DNA of 64,000 nt from Lasiodiplodia sp. COLG20 (GCA_009801085.1 VNWV01000005.1:682001-746000); one strand, 5' to 3'; shown: positions 23,230 to 35,261, counted from the first letter of the stretch. Numbers and translations: made by a program. Notes: generated from the letters alone by a model not told the origin.

Positions 23230-24007
23230 GTTTCCCTGAGCAGCATCTATTTGATGATCAGACGAATGCTGACGACTGAACAGTAACTAAATGCGCATCT
23301 CTTGTTTCATTACCCGATTAGTTTTAATGCACGACTTATGGTGGACCCGGATGTATGCGAACGGCGCATGGGGCTATTTTCTCTGAGGTGTAATGACTTC
23401 GAAATCAACTGTGTATTAGAAAGCAATCTGCAACTAGTCGGACGGGTTTCCGCGAGACTGTGACTATGCTCGTAATGCTGCGTGAGCTCAGAATTAGGTT
23501 GGCCCGATAGGCTCTTCCCCGCCGGATGCAGTGATAGGTTGCGTAACACTTGGCAGCGGGGCGATGCCGGCTCCCGAGAAACGCTTGTCACTGGCCTCGA
23601 TCATCGCGAGGTGGCGCTCGCCTTGCCGCGGCCCTTGCCCGCTTTACGCGGCCGTTTCGCCTGTCCTGCAACCTTGCGACGCACTCAGCTCCAAACCCCG
23701 GCCGCCGTTGACGTCAGGCGCCAGAGCCACCCTAGACCGTCTTTGCGCATCACCCTTGGATGTGCCATGCAGCCCGCCATGCTCAATCTTGATTTGGGCC
23801 TGCCCCAAAGCTGCCGATTCCTGCTCTAGGCCCTGCGTTTTGCCAACGTCTTTGCTGATACTGCCGTTGGCTTTCTCTCCTTGCCCCTCCTCACCCTCTG
23901 TATTCTCGCACAACTCCTTCCACGAACCGACTTCCATCAGCCTTTCCGCCTACCCATCCCCTGTACATACTCCCTTTTCGAACCGTCAGGCCCGCCCTTC
24001 CACCACC
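23230..24007. other. intergenic with pyrimidine-rich leader
   Basis: Separates the two tandem genes. The final 150 bases are C/T-rich and end in the strong start context ACCACCATGG. Confidence 0.45.
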
Positions 24008-24529
24008 ATGGCCGACTCCGATTACGAGGGACAAGTTGCCATCCGCGAGAAGGGGGAGATGCCGCAAATGCGGACAGTTCAGCAGCAGGAGAAGATGACG
24101 AACGCCATGAAGCAGTACAAGCGCGAGACCGGCCAGCAGTCAGCGCGGTCGCGGTCGGCATCGCGGCGGGCGCGCCGGCAGCGCATCCAGAAGGCCATGG
24201 ACGAGGGCAAATACATGAAGACGAACAGCCTGGAGGCACTGGAGGAGGCCGACGCCAACGGAGAGCTGCAGGAAATGCAGATGTTCGAGCGCATAGGCCC
24301 CGACAGCACTTCCATGGACGGCCCCGTCACCAGGGCCCGCGCCATGCGCGGCGAGATCCCCATGCGCGGCACCAACCCCAACCAGCCCTATCGCATGCCG
24401 CCCCAGGAGAAGAAGGGCTCCGCCCTCGACGACACCGACGGCCTGAAGCTGAAGCTCGAAGCCAACCTTGACGTCGAGATCGAGCTCAAGGCTAGCATTC
24501 GTGGCGACCTCACGCTGTCTCTTTTGTAA
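24008..24529 (+). CDS. small basic protein with the same C-terminal beta motif (tandem copy B)
   Basis: Family not recognised. Single exon, 173 aa, start in ideal context ACCACCATGG; the open frame continues upstream but has no reason to be coding. The N-terminal half is helical and basic (QQQEKMTNAMKQYKRETG, then RSRSASRRARRQRIQKAM). The middle carries EALEEADANGELQEMQMFER and a short MRGEIPMRGTNPNQPYRMP stretch. The last 29 residues, GLKLKLEANLDVEIELKAS plus IRGDLTLSLL, match the C-terminus of the preceding gene, so the two are probably a diverged tandem pair. A structural role is inferred from low complexity plus a conserved self-association-like end. Confidence 0.75.
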   Translation: MADSDYEGQVAIREKGEMPQMRTVQQQEKMTNAMKQYKRETGQQSARSRSASRRARRQRIQKAMDEGKYMKTNSLEALEEADANGELQEMQMFERIGPDSTSMDGPVTRARAMRGEIPMRGTNPNQPYRMPPQEKKGSALDDTDGLKLKLEANLDVEIELKASIRGDLTLSLL

Positions 24530-25234
24530 GTTCATATATCTTTCGCTACAGTCCCTTCCCCCTCACCCCTCACCCAAGAAAAATTGAAACGGCCTTTTAT
24601 GGGCTGATCGTTATAATCTTGGTTATAGAGAATAATAACCCCCTTTACTATAGTGCGTGATCACGATGTGTTAACGAACGGACGTTACTTTCTTTTGGTC
24701 CCACGACAGTCAATGAAAACTACAGAAACTTTAATGAAAACCCTCCACCTTGCTTGTTAATCGGCCACCCTTCGGCACCCTTTTGCGCACCGCTTTTTGT
24801 ACGGGGTCAGCCGATGAGGAAAGGGAGCAAATCTTTTTGAGCGTTGGGAGTTTTGAATGGGGCCGCCTCTTTGGGTATCTGGGTTGATGGGTAAAGTTAG
24901 AGAATTCACATGTCACCAATTCGATTCTCCTACCCTTGCCACACGACTCTACTATCCCTAAGTATTGCATCGTAAAAGTCTTGGTAAGAAACATTTTTGG
25001 TAAGAGTTTATATCGTCTCCTTTTCGTGTATGGATGAGTGTGCTTCACCATGCCCTTGCCCAAATGGCTTTGTTGAGTCCGGCCCATGGAAATGTGGTGT
25101 AGCAATGATTGCTGATGTCGCGCCGTCCCCATCTGTACAACTCCATCACCTTCACGCTCATGATCCTTTTCGCATTCTCCTTCACCCCCACAATCTCCCC
25201 GCGCCCCTTCACCCAACTACTGTCAGCACCCTAC
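24530..25234. other. intergenic, no gene seen
   Basis: Convergent 3' flanks of tandem copy B and the polyQ gene. An open frame on the minus strand shows no protein-like composition. Confidence 0.4.
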
Positions 25235-25466
25235 CTACCAACCTTCCTCCCACGCTCTCTTCGACAGCATGACCATCTGAGCCGCTGCAATCAGCTGCTT
25301 CTCATCGATAACGCCAGGCGGAAGCACGATGTCATTTACACGCGCCCCGGCAACACGTGCCAGCTCAATCAACCGCGCCCGAGTCGCTTCATCGATGAAG
25401 GTATGGTTGTTGTTCAGGTACGCGGCCTCGGCGGCATGATAGGCTTTAAGGGCTGCTAATCGATCT

Positions 25467-25505
<39 letters not shown>

Positions 25506-25714
25506 CCCTCGGCGGGGTGCTGGGCCGCGGTCTCGGAGCGCGCGAATCCCGGTGGCCATTTGCGAAAAGTGAAGGCGGTGTTAATGGGAGCGTATGGCGA
25601 TATATATGGTTGTTGGGCGGGTTGGTGGTGTTGTTGTTGCTCTCTTCGCTGGGCATGATGGTTGTGGTCATTGCTTTCGTACAGAGACTCGGGTGTTTCT
25701 GGTGAGGTTTGCAT
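25235..25714 (-). CDS. polyglutamine-containing small protein
   Basis: Not recognised. Single exon, 159 aa from the ATG at 25714. The N-terminal half is His/Gln/Pro-rich. A run of about 13 glutamines near residues 70-83 is encoded by alternating CAA/CAG codons. The C-terminal 75 residues look folded and helical: DRLAALKAYHAAEAAYLNNN, FIDEATRARLIELARVAG, DIVLPPGVIDEKQLIAAAQM. That part has the feel of a conserved domain I cannot name. The ordered C-terminus is the best argument that this is a real gene. It lies just downstream of the cyclin gene on the same strand. Confidence 0.6.
25466..25504 (+). repeat. hexanucleotide (GTTGCT)n microsatellite
   Basis: About six tandem GTTGCT units. Read on the minus strand they encode the polyglutamine run of the small protein. 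Length is probably polymorphic between strains. Confidence 0.8.
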
Positions 25715-25865
25715 AGTGTCGGCAATGGGGTTTATGATGTTTGGAATGCAATGGAGCGATATGGATGAAAATAAGGATAAGAAGCTCTAGAGGAAAGGGC
25801 GGTTCAGAACCCTATCTAATGCGCCTGCTGATTTGGATAAATCCTCAGAGAGGTGCAGGAGAATA

Positions 25866-26801
25866 TTATCGTTTGTCCAAGCTTGACACGGCATCTTCAA
25901 AGTCCTCCATCTCTATGCTTCGGCTGACTTTATCTCTCAGCCAATTCTTCGCATCGATTCCAATAAGCAATCCGCGATCTCTTAAGACGGTGTAGATGCA
26001 CGCAGCAGCGACGACCTTGTTAGGGAAGTTATTCGCAAGCTGGTAATCCTTGCATCTACACAAAGGTCAGTGCATGATGTCCCTCCACAGAGCTTTTTTA
26101 CATACGCGTTGAGAGTTCTCGCCTTGCAATCTTTCGCGATACCAGTTTCCATAAGGTCAGCGATCCGATTTGCCTCTTTCTTTTCCTTGCTCCGATTATC
26201 AAAGGCTACATCTGCATCAGCACAGCTGTCGTAGCCACCAAAGTCCCCCATCGCTTCGCCCAGATAGCCGGGTAAGAAGTCAAATGGTGTTGAGATGCGC
26301 AACTCAAATTTCAAGATACGCAAAAGAACGAGCTCAGTTCGGACAAAGGCGGATCGGAGTGAATCGTAAGTGGGTGATGGGCATTCCAGAGTCGTTGCAG
26401 ATGTTCCCTGGTGCATCAATCGCCATGCTGGCAGCAGAAAGTCTCTTACTCTGCGCGGAGATTCTTTCGCTTTGGATGCTATGGACAAACAGGCAAGTGC
26501 GACCATCTACATTCAAATTAGCAGCTCGGCAACGAAATGCATTCAGGTTCCAAAAGACAAACGTAATCGTCAAAATTAGGAGAACTCTCTTGTTGACGTT
26601 GAAACTTTTGGTATCTATTCAAAACCACAAATGCCACGGCTAAACATTCTTCAGGCCTTGAAAAGTCAACAAATTGATATGCATGGAGGTGGAAAGCGAG
26701 ACACACAAACGTAAGATATCGCCTAGCAGTGTCACCATAGTGGCAGCATCCATGGATGGACTCGCTGCTAAGCTTTCGCCTTTATGTTGCATTTGCTCCA
26801 T
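25866..26801 (-). CDS. cyclin-fold protein (CDK regulator)
   Basis: Exons 26801-26707, 26656-26563, 26506-26106 and 26055-25866 (introns 50, 56 and 50 bp) give 259 aa. The first cyclin box is only recovered after splicing: MVTLLGDILRLPEECLAVAF, then NRYQKFQ, then MVALACLSIASKAKESPRRV. The turn SPRRVRDFLLPAW and TELVLLRILKFELRISTPFDFLP are standard cyclin elements. A second fold half follows (LANNFPNKVVAAACIYTVLR). The first 5' splice site is GTGTGT, weaker than usual, but no other junction restores the cyclin motif. The start is uncertain because the frame stays open upstream of the ATG at 26801. Which cyclin class (Ctk2-like, L, Q) cannot be settled. Confidence 0.75.
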
Positions 26802-27264
26802 CGTCTTAGCGTGCTCGGAGAGCAATTTGCAGTTAGTTGCTTTTCTGAAGTCTCGGAGTCGGGGTTTCAGTTGGGCGGAAAACGTCTTTGAACAGTCATT
26901 ATGCGTGAGTGGATGCAGAAGAAGTTCATGCTTTTACCAAGGCGTGCAGTGGGTGTTGGTGTGGTACGGAAGAGCGCTAGCAGCCGTTGGAGAGATAACG
27001 TGCGGCTTTGTCAGCCCCGCTATTCCTAATCGGGACTGGAGAGTGGCCTGCGCTACGGTACCGGTACGCGCTTCTGCCTGAACCCTCCATCGCGCTCGTC
27101 TCAGACGCAGCCGCCCGCTGCGTGAAACCTGCAATTCTGGCGACCGAATACTATGCGCCTCGACACTGGAAGCTCATTCAACGTCTTCATCCGGCGGAAG
27201 ATCCGTGGCGCCGGGATCAGCACGTGTCCGCTGCACCAACCCGGGGAAGGGTGAAAAACATCCA
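26802..27264. other. divergent intergenic region
   Basis: Between the cyclin (minus) and the SNF2-family gene (plus). It may contain extra 5' coding sequence of either gene; no ATG-supported exon was found. Confidence 0.4.
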
Positions 27265-30200
27265 ATGGATATCATGGACACTGCAAACGATTTTGATGAG
27301 GATGACGCGCTTTCAGTGCCGTCGAAGTGTGCCTCATCTGCTCCAACACCGGCGACATCTACCTCGACCTCACCTGCTTCGGTCGCCACGTCTACGAAAT
27401 TAACAGAAGAGCAGGCCATCCTCACTGACCTGCGGAATTATATCCCACTTGGGTCGCTCGTCGCATTCGGCCAGTCCTGCCATAATGGACTTCTCGGATG
27501 TTGGTCAGAATTCGATGCTCTCCAAGCAAGAAGCCTCACCAGCCTTGGCGCTGGTCTCCAAGACGCCGTTACCACCTTATTGGAAGCAAGATGGATTCGC
27601 GTCCAATGCACAACATCTGCATGCGGCTCTACCGTTCTAAGGGTCTTCATTGTTCCCAATGACATCGCCCGCCGATTTATCGACCGCGGTCTCAAAAAGG
27701 CGAGGACCGCCCTTGCACAGGTTGTCCAAGAGTTGAACGTCTCTGCAGCCGTGTGGGCTGGCCATCCTCCCGAGAAGTCCGGGTCGACAAGCGATAAGTT
27801 TGACCCTTGGGCTAGTGCGGAGAATTCATCATTGTTCTATCTGTTCAACACTCTGCCCTCTCCGGCCCCAAACCCTGAGAAGGTGGAAGATCCATACGCG
27901 AAAGCAGCCATGCAGGATGTACTGGATATGAACATCCCGGGTTTGAAAGCGACACTTTATCCCTTTCAAGCGCGGTCGACTGCTTTGATGCTTCAGCGAG
28001 AAGCTTCCCAAGAGCTTCATCTCGACCCACGCTTGGAGATTCGCAAAGCACCTGACGGGCAGGAATTTTACTACTGCCCACGGGATGTTGAGTTCCTCCG
28101 AAACCCTCGTTGGTACGAAAGCAACCGTTCCGGAATTCTTGCCGAAGGCATGGGTAGAGGCAAAACCATCATAGCTATCAGCCTCATTTTAGCTACGAGA
28201 CGTCACCTTCCCAAGATTCCGCCCGAGTACCAGACAGGCCCTCCGATACGACCAAAGGTTAGCTCACTAGTTGAGATGGCGGCAGCAGCAACCGGACGCC
28301 ATTCAGTACCTTGGAAGTCCGCGATGGCTCGTCACGAAGAAGAGACCGGTGAAGAGTTGACTGAATGCATTAAAGCCCTTACTTACAATCCTCCGCGCTA
28401 CGAGATTCCTGCCGAGCCCGTGCGCTTCAATCGGAAAACAACCCTCCAACCACCTCGGAAGATGACCATGTGCGGTGGAACAATCGTTGTTGTTCCCAGA
28501 AACCTGCTGCACCAATGGCAATCGGAATTAGAGAAGCACGTGGAAGAAGGTCACTTGAAAGTTTTAGTCATGGACAATGCTCGGATACCTCTCCCACCAC
28601 CACCGGAACTAATTACCTACGACCTCGTCTTGTTCAGTCGAACGCGATTTGAAGCCGAATTTCGCGATGGCTCGGACGAGAAAGGCCGCCGACCGTCTTA
28701 CAGTGTTCCACTTTCATGCCAATGCCCGTACATCGGTGCGACAAGAACCAGAAACTGCACCTGCCTGAAACCAGAAGACCTTCATGATTCGCCATTAAAG
28801 AGTCTGCATTGGCTAAGGATCATGATCGACGAAGGGCATAATTTCTCGTCGCCAACCTCAAACGCTGTGTTGGTTGCACAGAAGCTGGTCAAGGCGGAGC
28901 GACGCTGGGTAATTTCCGGAACTCCGGCTAAGGACGATCTACTCGGAGTTGAAGTGGACCTCGCATCAAATGAATCACCCGGTATGGGCGTTGAGAATGA
29001 CGCGCAGACCTTGCGAGACGCTGTTCTCCAGCAACGGAAACGCTACGGCGATGAAGACTCGCGCGGTACGGGAGCCTCAAAAAGCCTTGGACAGCTTGCA
29101 ACCCATTTCCTCCAGGTCAGACCTTGGGCAGAAACTAACTATGAAGAACGGGCAGACTGGATGGACCATGTGTACAGGCATGTGGATCAAGGGAACAAGC
29201 GCCGTACCTTCGACGCGTATTCACAATGCATGAAGAAGGCATTGGAGCAACTCATTATCAAGACCCAACCATTTGATGTTGAAAGAGACTTGGTATTACC
29301 ACCTCTTACTCACCGGGTCGTTAGGCTTGAGCCAAGCTTCTTCGATAAAGTTTCCGCGAACTTGTTCGTTCTTGTCTTGACAGCGAATGCCGTTACGTCA
29401 GAAAGGACAGACATTGATTACCTATTCCATCCCCGCAGCCAACAAGCCCGGAACCAACTCATCACCAACCTTCGCCAGAGTAACTTTTTCTGGACAGGTT
29501 TCAGTGAGAAAGACATCGGAAATGCAATCGAACACGGATGCAAATATCTCGTCAAAGAAGATACGAAATGCTTAGATGAAGACAGAAAGCTTCTGACAGA
29601 TTGTATAGAGTTCGCGGAAGAGTTCGTGCTTGCATCCGACAATTGGAAAGCCATGAGTGCCACGCATGAGATTGGCCTTTTTGTGGACTCCTGGCCCGGC
29701 AACACTTCACATGCCTGGTCACTCGGCAAAGAACCTCCGGAGCTGTACGGTGTTGCGCAACTGCTTCAAGCTCAGGCCCATGTAAACGAGAGATTGGGCA
29801 ACGATCCAATGGAAGGGTTTGAAGCTGCCGGTGTTGCTGCTTCTTTGGATGCATACCGCGCAGCTGAAATGCATGACAAGAAATCCAACGCTGTCGAAGG
29901 AGAGGCTATGAAGATGGGATTGCCGTCCTCGAGCACTCACGTAGAAGTCAATGTTTCCAAACTTCATGCACCATCAAAACAACACGTGGCGCCGGCGCAG
30001 CCAGAGAGCCGAAAGCCTGGGAAGAACGCATCTGCTTCAGCAAAGAAGAACTCGAAGTAAGTATTCGCGTCCCCCGATTGCCTCCGCATGATATTAACGG
30101 AATGGCAGACAAACAAAAACGGAGAAGAAAGCTCCTGATGAAACACCACGAAAACGCCCCAGGGACAGTGGCATCGAGCTCAGTAGCGACTCACCCTTGA

Positions 30201-31039
30201 GCAAGACCAAGATCATTGGGACTGTCTCTTCCAAGCTAACATACCTCCTCGAGCAAGTCATGACGTACTACAAAGACGAGAAGATCCTCATCTTCTACGA
30301 CGGTGACAATGCAGCGTACTACATGGCTCAATGTCTCGACGTGCTCGGCATCCCCCATGAGATCTACTCGAAGGGTATCTCGAACGAGCTTCGCTCCAAG
30401 TACATCGTCAACTTTGACAAAGATCCGACGCTCAGAGTGCTCCTGATGGACGTCCGCCTCGGTGCCTTGGGTCTCAACGTCAACCAGGCCTCGCGCGTCT
30501 ACTTCATCAACCCCGTCTGCCGCCCGAGCATTGAGGCACAAGCCGTTAAGCGTGCCCACCGTATCGGCCAGACCAAACCCATCTACGTAGAGACGCTGAT
30601 CCTCAGCGGGACTATCGAGGAGGCCATGTTCGAGCGGTCCAAGGCCATGACGCGCAACGAGCACCTGGAGGCGAAGACTCTGGAGGACGACCAGAGGATC
30701 ACCGATATCATCAAGGGGGCACGCCTGCTGGCCGTCGACCCGGCGGAGGCGGTGGGCGAGCGCCAGATGGCGCCGCTGAAGAAGCCGGAGCAGTTGTTCG
30801 GCAGGCCGGGCAGGGGCGCGTTGAGGAAGCTTGGAGGCTTTTCGTCGCCGTCGCCGAAGAGGCGCAAGAAGGATGTGCGGACTTCGCGGTTCGAGCGGAA
30901 TAATGTGAAGAGTCCGGCTGTTGTTGATCAGACGATGGCCGGCTCGCCTTTGCAGGGGCGGCAGGGCTCGGTGGCTGTGCGGGGCCAGTCTGGGACGCCG
31001 GCACCGCCGCGGTCGAGCCTGTTTGGTGGAGGAGGTTGA
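27265..31039 (+). CDS. SNF2-family DNA-dependent ATPase
   Basis: Chromatin or DNA-repair translocase. Exons 27265-30056 and 30109-31039 (52 bp intron, GTAAGT...GGCAG) give 1240 aa. The ATG at 27265 is the first in frame; the longer open frame begins with GTG. The ATPase lobe has Walker A in AEGMGRGKTIIAISLILATR near residue 294, the box MIDEGHNF near 521 and RWVISGTPA. Lobe 2 crosses into exon 2: KILIFYDGDNAAYYMAQCL, LMDVRLGALGLNVNQASRVY and EAQAVKRAHRIGQTKPIYVE near 1045-1085. The DEGH box links it to the Rad5/Rad16/HLTF side of the superfamily, but no RING finger is visible between the lobes. A CQC-CTC cysteine pair before the DEGH box may bind metal. The C-terminal tail is basic and disordered. 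Confidence 0.9.
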
Positions 31040-31648
31040 ATTTCGTCAGCGGACTCGGCAGTCCTCATGGCACCGATCTATGGCTATCTCAAGATCTTGA
31101 GCCGTGTTAATATCACCTACAGTCGGTTCGGAATAAATGCAACATTTTTAGATAGTTTCACATATATACTATGGGTTAAATTCAGGCTCAGAACCTCGTT
31201 TAAATCATCTTCTACATCCATAATACAATGGCTAGTGGGTGATTGTGTCTTTAGTCTCAACTGACCTATGCTGCCCATCCCTTGAGTGGACCAGTGCACA
31301 ACTGATGTTGCGGGCGTATTTTGATGACGACAGTACCCCATGGGGTTTTACTCGACTGCGGGGCGGCATAGTTGTAGCTGCTGATCACATAAAATTACCC
31401 GAAGTAGTAACTCCGGTGGTCGTTGCTCAGTCAACGTGGCTTGGCATGTTCCTCCGGCCGTGAAAAGTAGAAGCTCTTAGTGAGGCCCATGCAAACAAAG
31501 GTCCAGTGATGATCTTGCTTCTAAATTCCGTCACATCACTTCATTGGGATTTTTGACTCACATTCCAGTAATCTTTCGACTTCTCGAATGCGTTAGCCAA
31601 ATATGGAAGCCTGATCACGTCCGTCGTTGCGGAGTCGGGCCCGCAGGA
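31040..31648. other. intergenic, no gene seen
   Basis: Boundary between the SNF2-family gene and the catabolic block. AT-richer; it may hold the missing first exon of the Zn2Cys6 regulator. Confidence 0.4.
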
Positions 31649-33852
31649 ATGCCAAAAACGCCGCGTTTCGCGTGTGCACCATCAGCGACTTTCACCTTAG
31701 GCAACGGCAGGACAAGGCAAAACGCACATCTCCTCAGGCAGCTGCAGCCTGTCGGATGTGTCGCCTGCGCAAGATCAAATGCTCCGGGGATAGCAGGAAC
31801 AACGCGTCCCTCTTCGAAGAGCGCCCAAAGTGCCAACCATGCCAAGAGGCCGAACTGGACTGCCACTGGGACACGATAGACCGTCGGAGAGGCCAGAGAG
31901 CAAATTTGGGCTCAGCCCGGAAGCCAGTGCCCGAAGTAGCCGCTCCGCTATCCAGAGTGGAGGCGCCGGGAGGTGGGTTTGACCTTGATCTATGGGCCGA
32001 TTTGGACACCGACCCCGTAGCTTTGGCAACAGCTTCGAACGAAGCCACGGCCCAGGTATCGGTTCTGGATACGTCAGAATGTGACCTTCAAAACCTTGTC
32101 TTCTGGCTTCCCGAGGATTGGACTAATCTCACTTTCGATTCTGGTCTCGGCGATGGCGAAGGGAACAAGAAGCCGAGCGTAATACGCATGCGCTGCTACA
32201 GGAGATGTGGCCCGACTGCCATTGTTCCTGGCCTGAGAAGGCTGGCTCTGGTAGTAGATGCGGGAGAAGAAGAGCAGAGTGGCCCCATCGGCGACCAACT
32301 TGCCGAGCACAGCCATGTTCTGGATTCCTCGTCACCGTCATTGCCTCCAGAAGAATCCAAACTTTTCGATAAATCCGGTCGGCAGCCACATCCAGAAATA
32401 TTACCCCAGATATTGAATGTCTTCTTCGCGCACCTCGGAGGGCATTTCCCCTTTTTGTCTCACGACGTCTTGGACAGCCATGTCCGCTCCCAAGTGGCGT
32501 CCAGTTTCCTTCTCAACGCAATCGCCGCTCTTGCCCTGCGTTTCTGTCCATTCGACGGCCCCATGGCAGCCATCCAAGGAAATTGCAAGCGCAACGGTTC
32601 GCCTTTCTTAGACAAAGCGAAAGAGCAGCTGGTGTCTCTCTTGAGCATCCCCGAACCCGAAGTTGTCGCTGGTCTGGTGCTGCTCGCCTGGGCAGAACTT
32701 GGAGACAGCAACGAAACTGGACTCTGGATGTTTGCCGGCATGGCTATCCGGATGGTGCAGGATCTTGGCTTCCATCGCACTCCCGAGACGGACAGCGACC
32801 CGAAATTCACCTCTCATGATCATGCGCGACCCGCCCGCGACGGGAATTACCTCTTCACACACGAACAATCGACTCTACACCAGCAAAAGGCCAGACTGGT
32901 CATGTTCTGGTCTGTCTTCCTTTTGGATGTCTATGTTTCCTTGGTGACTGGGCGGCCGCCTGCCTTTCGGCGAAATGAGATAGAAGCCCCAATCCCTTCG
33001 TATAGTGACATGAAGCTGGCGCAGCTGGATTTTGAGAAGGATGTCTCAATGGCAAACATGATCTTCCCCGTCACGGTGGAATTTATGATCCTTTTCTCAG
33101 AAGCGACAGAGCTCTTGAATGGGAATCAAGATGATGCAGCGGCGAAAGAAGCAGCTCTCTTCCGGACAACCGATTCCATGATTCTGCAGTACAACATGCT
33201 TCCCTGCGAACTCGTCTTCAACGTGGAAAATCTGAGGGCGTCATCTTCGAGTGCGCAGTCCGGCATCTTCCTCACATTGCATCTCTTCTTCTACGCCATC
33301 ATGGCCCTTGCATCAAACACTTCGTCACGAGAAAAACATAATCTCCACTCTGCGCAGAATCCGCCAGGCTATAGCCGGCAAGTCAGCGATGGCGATATTC
33401 AGTCCAGCATCACAATGATGGCCTGCCAGAAGGTGGTACAACTCTCGTCCATTGCGCGAGAGGTGGACAGAATGAGCTATCTCACATCACCATTCACCCA
33501 CCACTGTTTCTTTGTTGCTGCCTCTACAATCCTGAGAGACACCAACACGATGAAAAATTCTCGTCCGCTGAGCAGCGGGTTTTTCAGTCTGACTGCCGAC
33601 GCCGACTTTCAGCTCCTGTGTCACGTTCTCAGGGAGCAAGCGGAATATTTTACCGGGGTGAAATTCGTCATCGGATTTCTGGAACGGAAACGGCTAGCGT
33701 TCATGCATGGCGAGTCTGATGGCCATAGGATAGGATTTGATGAGACGGGCGACGATGATCTGCGCAGGGTGGTCACGATTGACGACACTGGCATTGTGAA
33801 TCGGTACAGCATACCCGGGGCAGAGGGTGGGATTGCGACGGCAATGGTGTGA
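31649..33852 (+). CDS. Zn2Cys6 transcription factor (fungal_trans family)
   Basis: Binuclear zinc-cluster regulator, probably of the adjoining metabolic genes. The finger CRMCRLRKIKC...CQPCQEAELDC has all six cysteines. The middle homology region is clear: HLGGHFPFLSHDVLDSH, LVLLAWAELGDSNETGLWMF, AIRMVQDLGFHR and MFWSVFLLDVYVSLVTGRPP. The main frame runs to the stop at 33852 (about 700 residues after the finger). The start is unresolved: no ATG lies in frame between the upstream TGA (31612) and the finger, and the first in-frame ATG would cut off its first cysteine. One possible repair is the ATG at 31649 with a roughly 68 bp intron starting GTGCAC and ending before 31742. A missing far-upstream exon is also possible. 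Confidence 0.8.
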
Positions 33853-33880
33853 GAGGTTTTGTATTTCAGCTACGGCCGGT

Positions 33881-35261
33881 CTACTGAAGAGACTGCTTCA
33901 AAACTTGCACAGCTGCGGCTGCAATAGGCATTGCCGCGCCTATTGAACTCGCTTTGGCCATTGAAAATTCCTACTTCACCGTTAGTGCAAACACAACTTT
34001 CTTTCTGACTCGCGGTCGACTTACCATCCTTCCAAGGATGTCTCTAGCTTCCGGAACATCGCGCAGAGACCAGGTCGGCTTCTTCATCTTGGGCACTTGC
34101 TCAATGAACTGCGTACTGGCTCCGGCGGCCTTGCTGAAAATTTGGTACATAACCGCCGTGTCAAGACCGACGGCCTCGGTGAAACCCATGGTTTCGGCAG
34201 ATGTGGCGAGGTGGGTGCCAACGAATATGTTGATGATATCCTGCACTGAAACGGCGTCTTGACGAGGAATCAAAGTGCATCCCGGTTTCGTCATTTGGTG
34301 CACCGTGTCATCGGGATAGCCGGAAAGGTAAAGACGCCAGAGAGTCGAATCGTCATCATTGGCCCAGCCCGCGTGGATGCCGGCCTTGTATACTTGTTCA
34401 GCGGTGGCGGTGAGGAAGACTGGATAGTCCACGAGCCGTGAATAGTTGACAATGATCGACTGGGTGAGTGAATCTCGTCAGCACGGCTATCTCTAATTAA
34501 AAAGGGAAACTGACAGAGTCTTTCAGACTGTTTGGGACTGCGGAATAGACGCTCTTGTCCCCTTCCAGCATATGTGGAATCCGATTTCCATTGACCCAGC
34601 TCCATCCATCGCTAGCTTGAACTGCATCAAAGGTCGCCTGGGTGTTTAGTCCTGCTTTTGCTGCGAATGCCATGACCTCATTCGATAGAGCGATTTGAAC
34701 CTCAGGGGGGATTTGATGACACATCTTAGCCTTGGATCCATAACCGATCCCCCCGGGGATCCGGCATAGCTTCGTTCCCATGCCCTTGAGCACCGGCTGA
34801 GCCTTATCCAAGCCATCGTCGGGCCCGGAGCTGAAGATGGTCAACGTCCCTGCCGCTGCACCAGTCGTGCCGCCTGAGACGGGACAGTCGAGCAGCGTGA
34901 TGTCGCGACGACCAAATTCACTATGCAGCCGGTCTTGGACTTCTTCGCAAAACTCTGGCGGAACGGTGGAGGTGATGATGATGATAGCTTTTTGCCGTAG
35001 CCCGTGGACAGCTCCAGTGTCTTTGTCGAATAGCACCGCCGATACTTGACCCGGCCCTACTACCATTATGACCAACATATCAGCAGCTCGAGCGGCATCG
35101 GCAGGGCTTGTGGCGGCTTTGCCGCCCGCCTGAACGAGCTTCTTGATGGACGGAGGATAAATGTCATAGCAACTGACAGGAAAGCCTTTTGCGACGAGTT
35201 GTTTCGCCATCCCGCCTCCCATAGCTCCAAGACCGACAAAACCTACCTCCGGTTGAGCCAT
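33881..35261 (-). CDS. 6PGDH/3-hydroxyisobutyrate dehydrogenase-like beta-hydroxyacid dehydrogenase
   Basis: NAD(P)-dependent oxidation of a beta-hydroxyacid, in the family of 3-hydroxyisobutyrate, tartronate-semialdehyde and L-threonate dehydrogenases. Exons 35261-34515, 34459-34025 and 33970-33881 (introns 55 and 54 bp) give 423 aa. The N-terminal Rossmann motif is VGFVGLGAMGGGMAKQL. The substrate loop DCPVSGGTTGAAAGTLTIF and the catalytic-lysine region GYGSKAKMCHQI are present. A second helical part follows (NVNYSRLVDYPVFLTATAEQ-like after the splice). The protein is longer than the 290-300 aa bacterial enzymes because of this C-terminal half. It sits tail-to-tail with the Zn2Cys6 gene (28 bp between stops) and is divergent from the aldolase. 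Confidence 0.88.

Noticed and set aside
24731..25216. 161-residue minus-strand frame
   Set aside because: Starts without a supporting context, has no domain and lies in a 3' flank.
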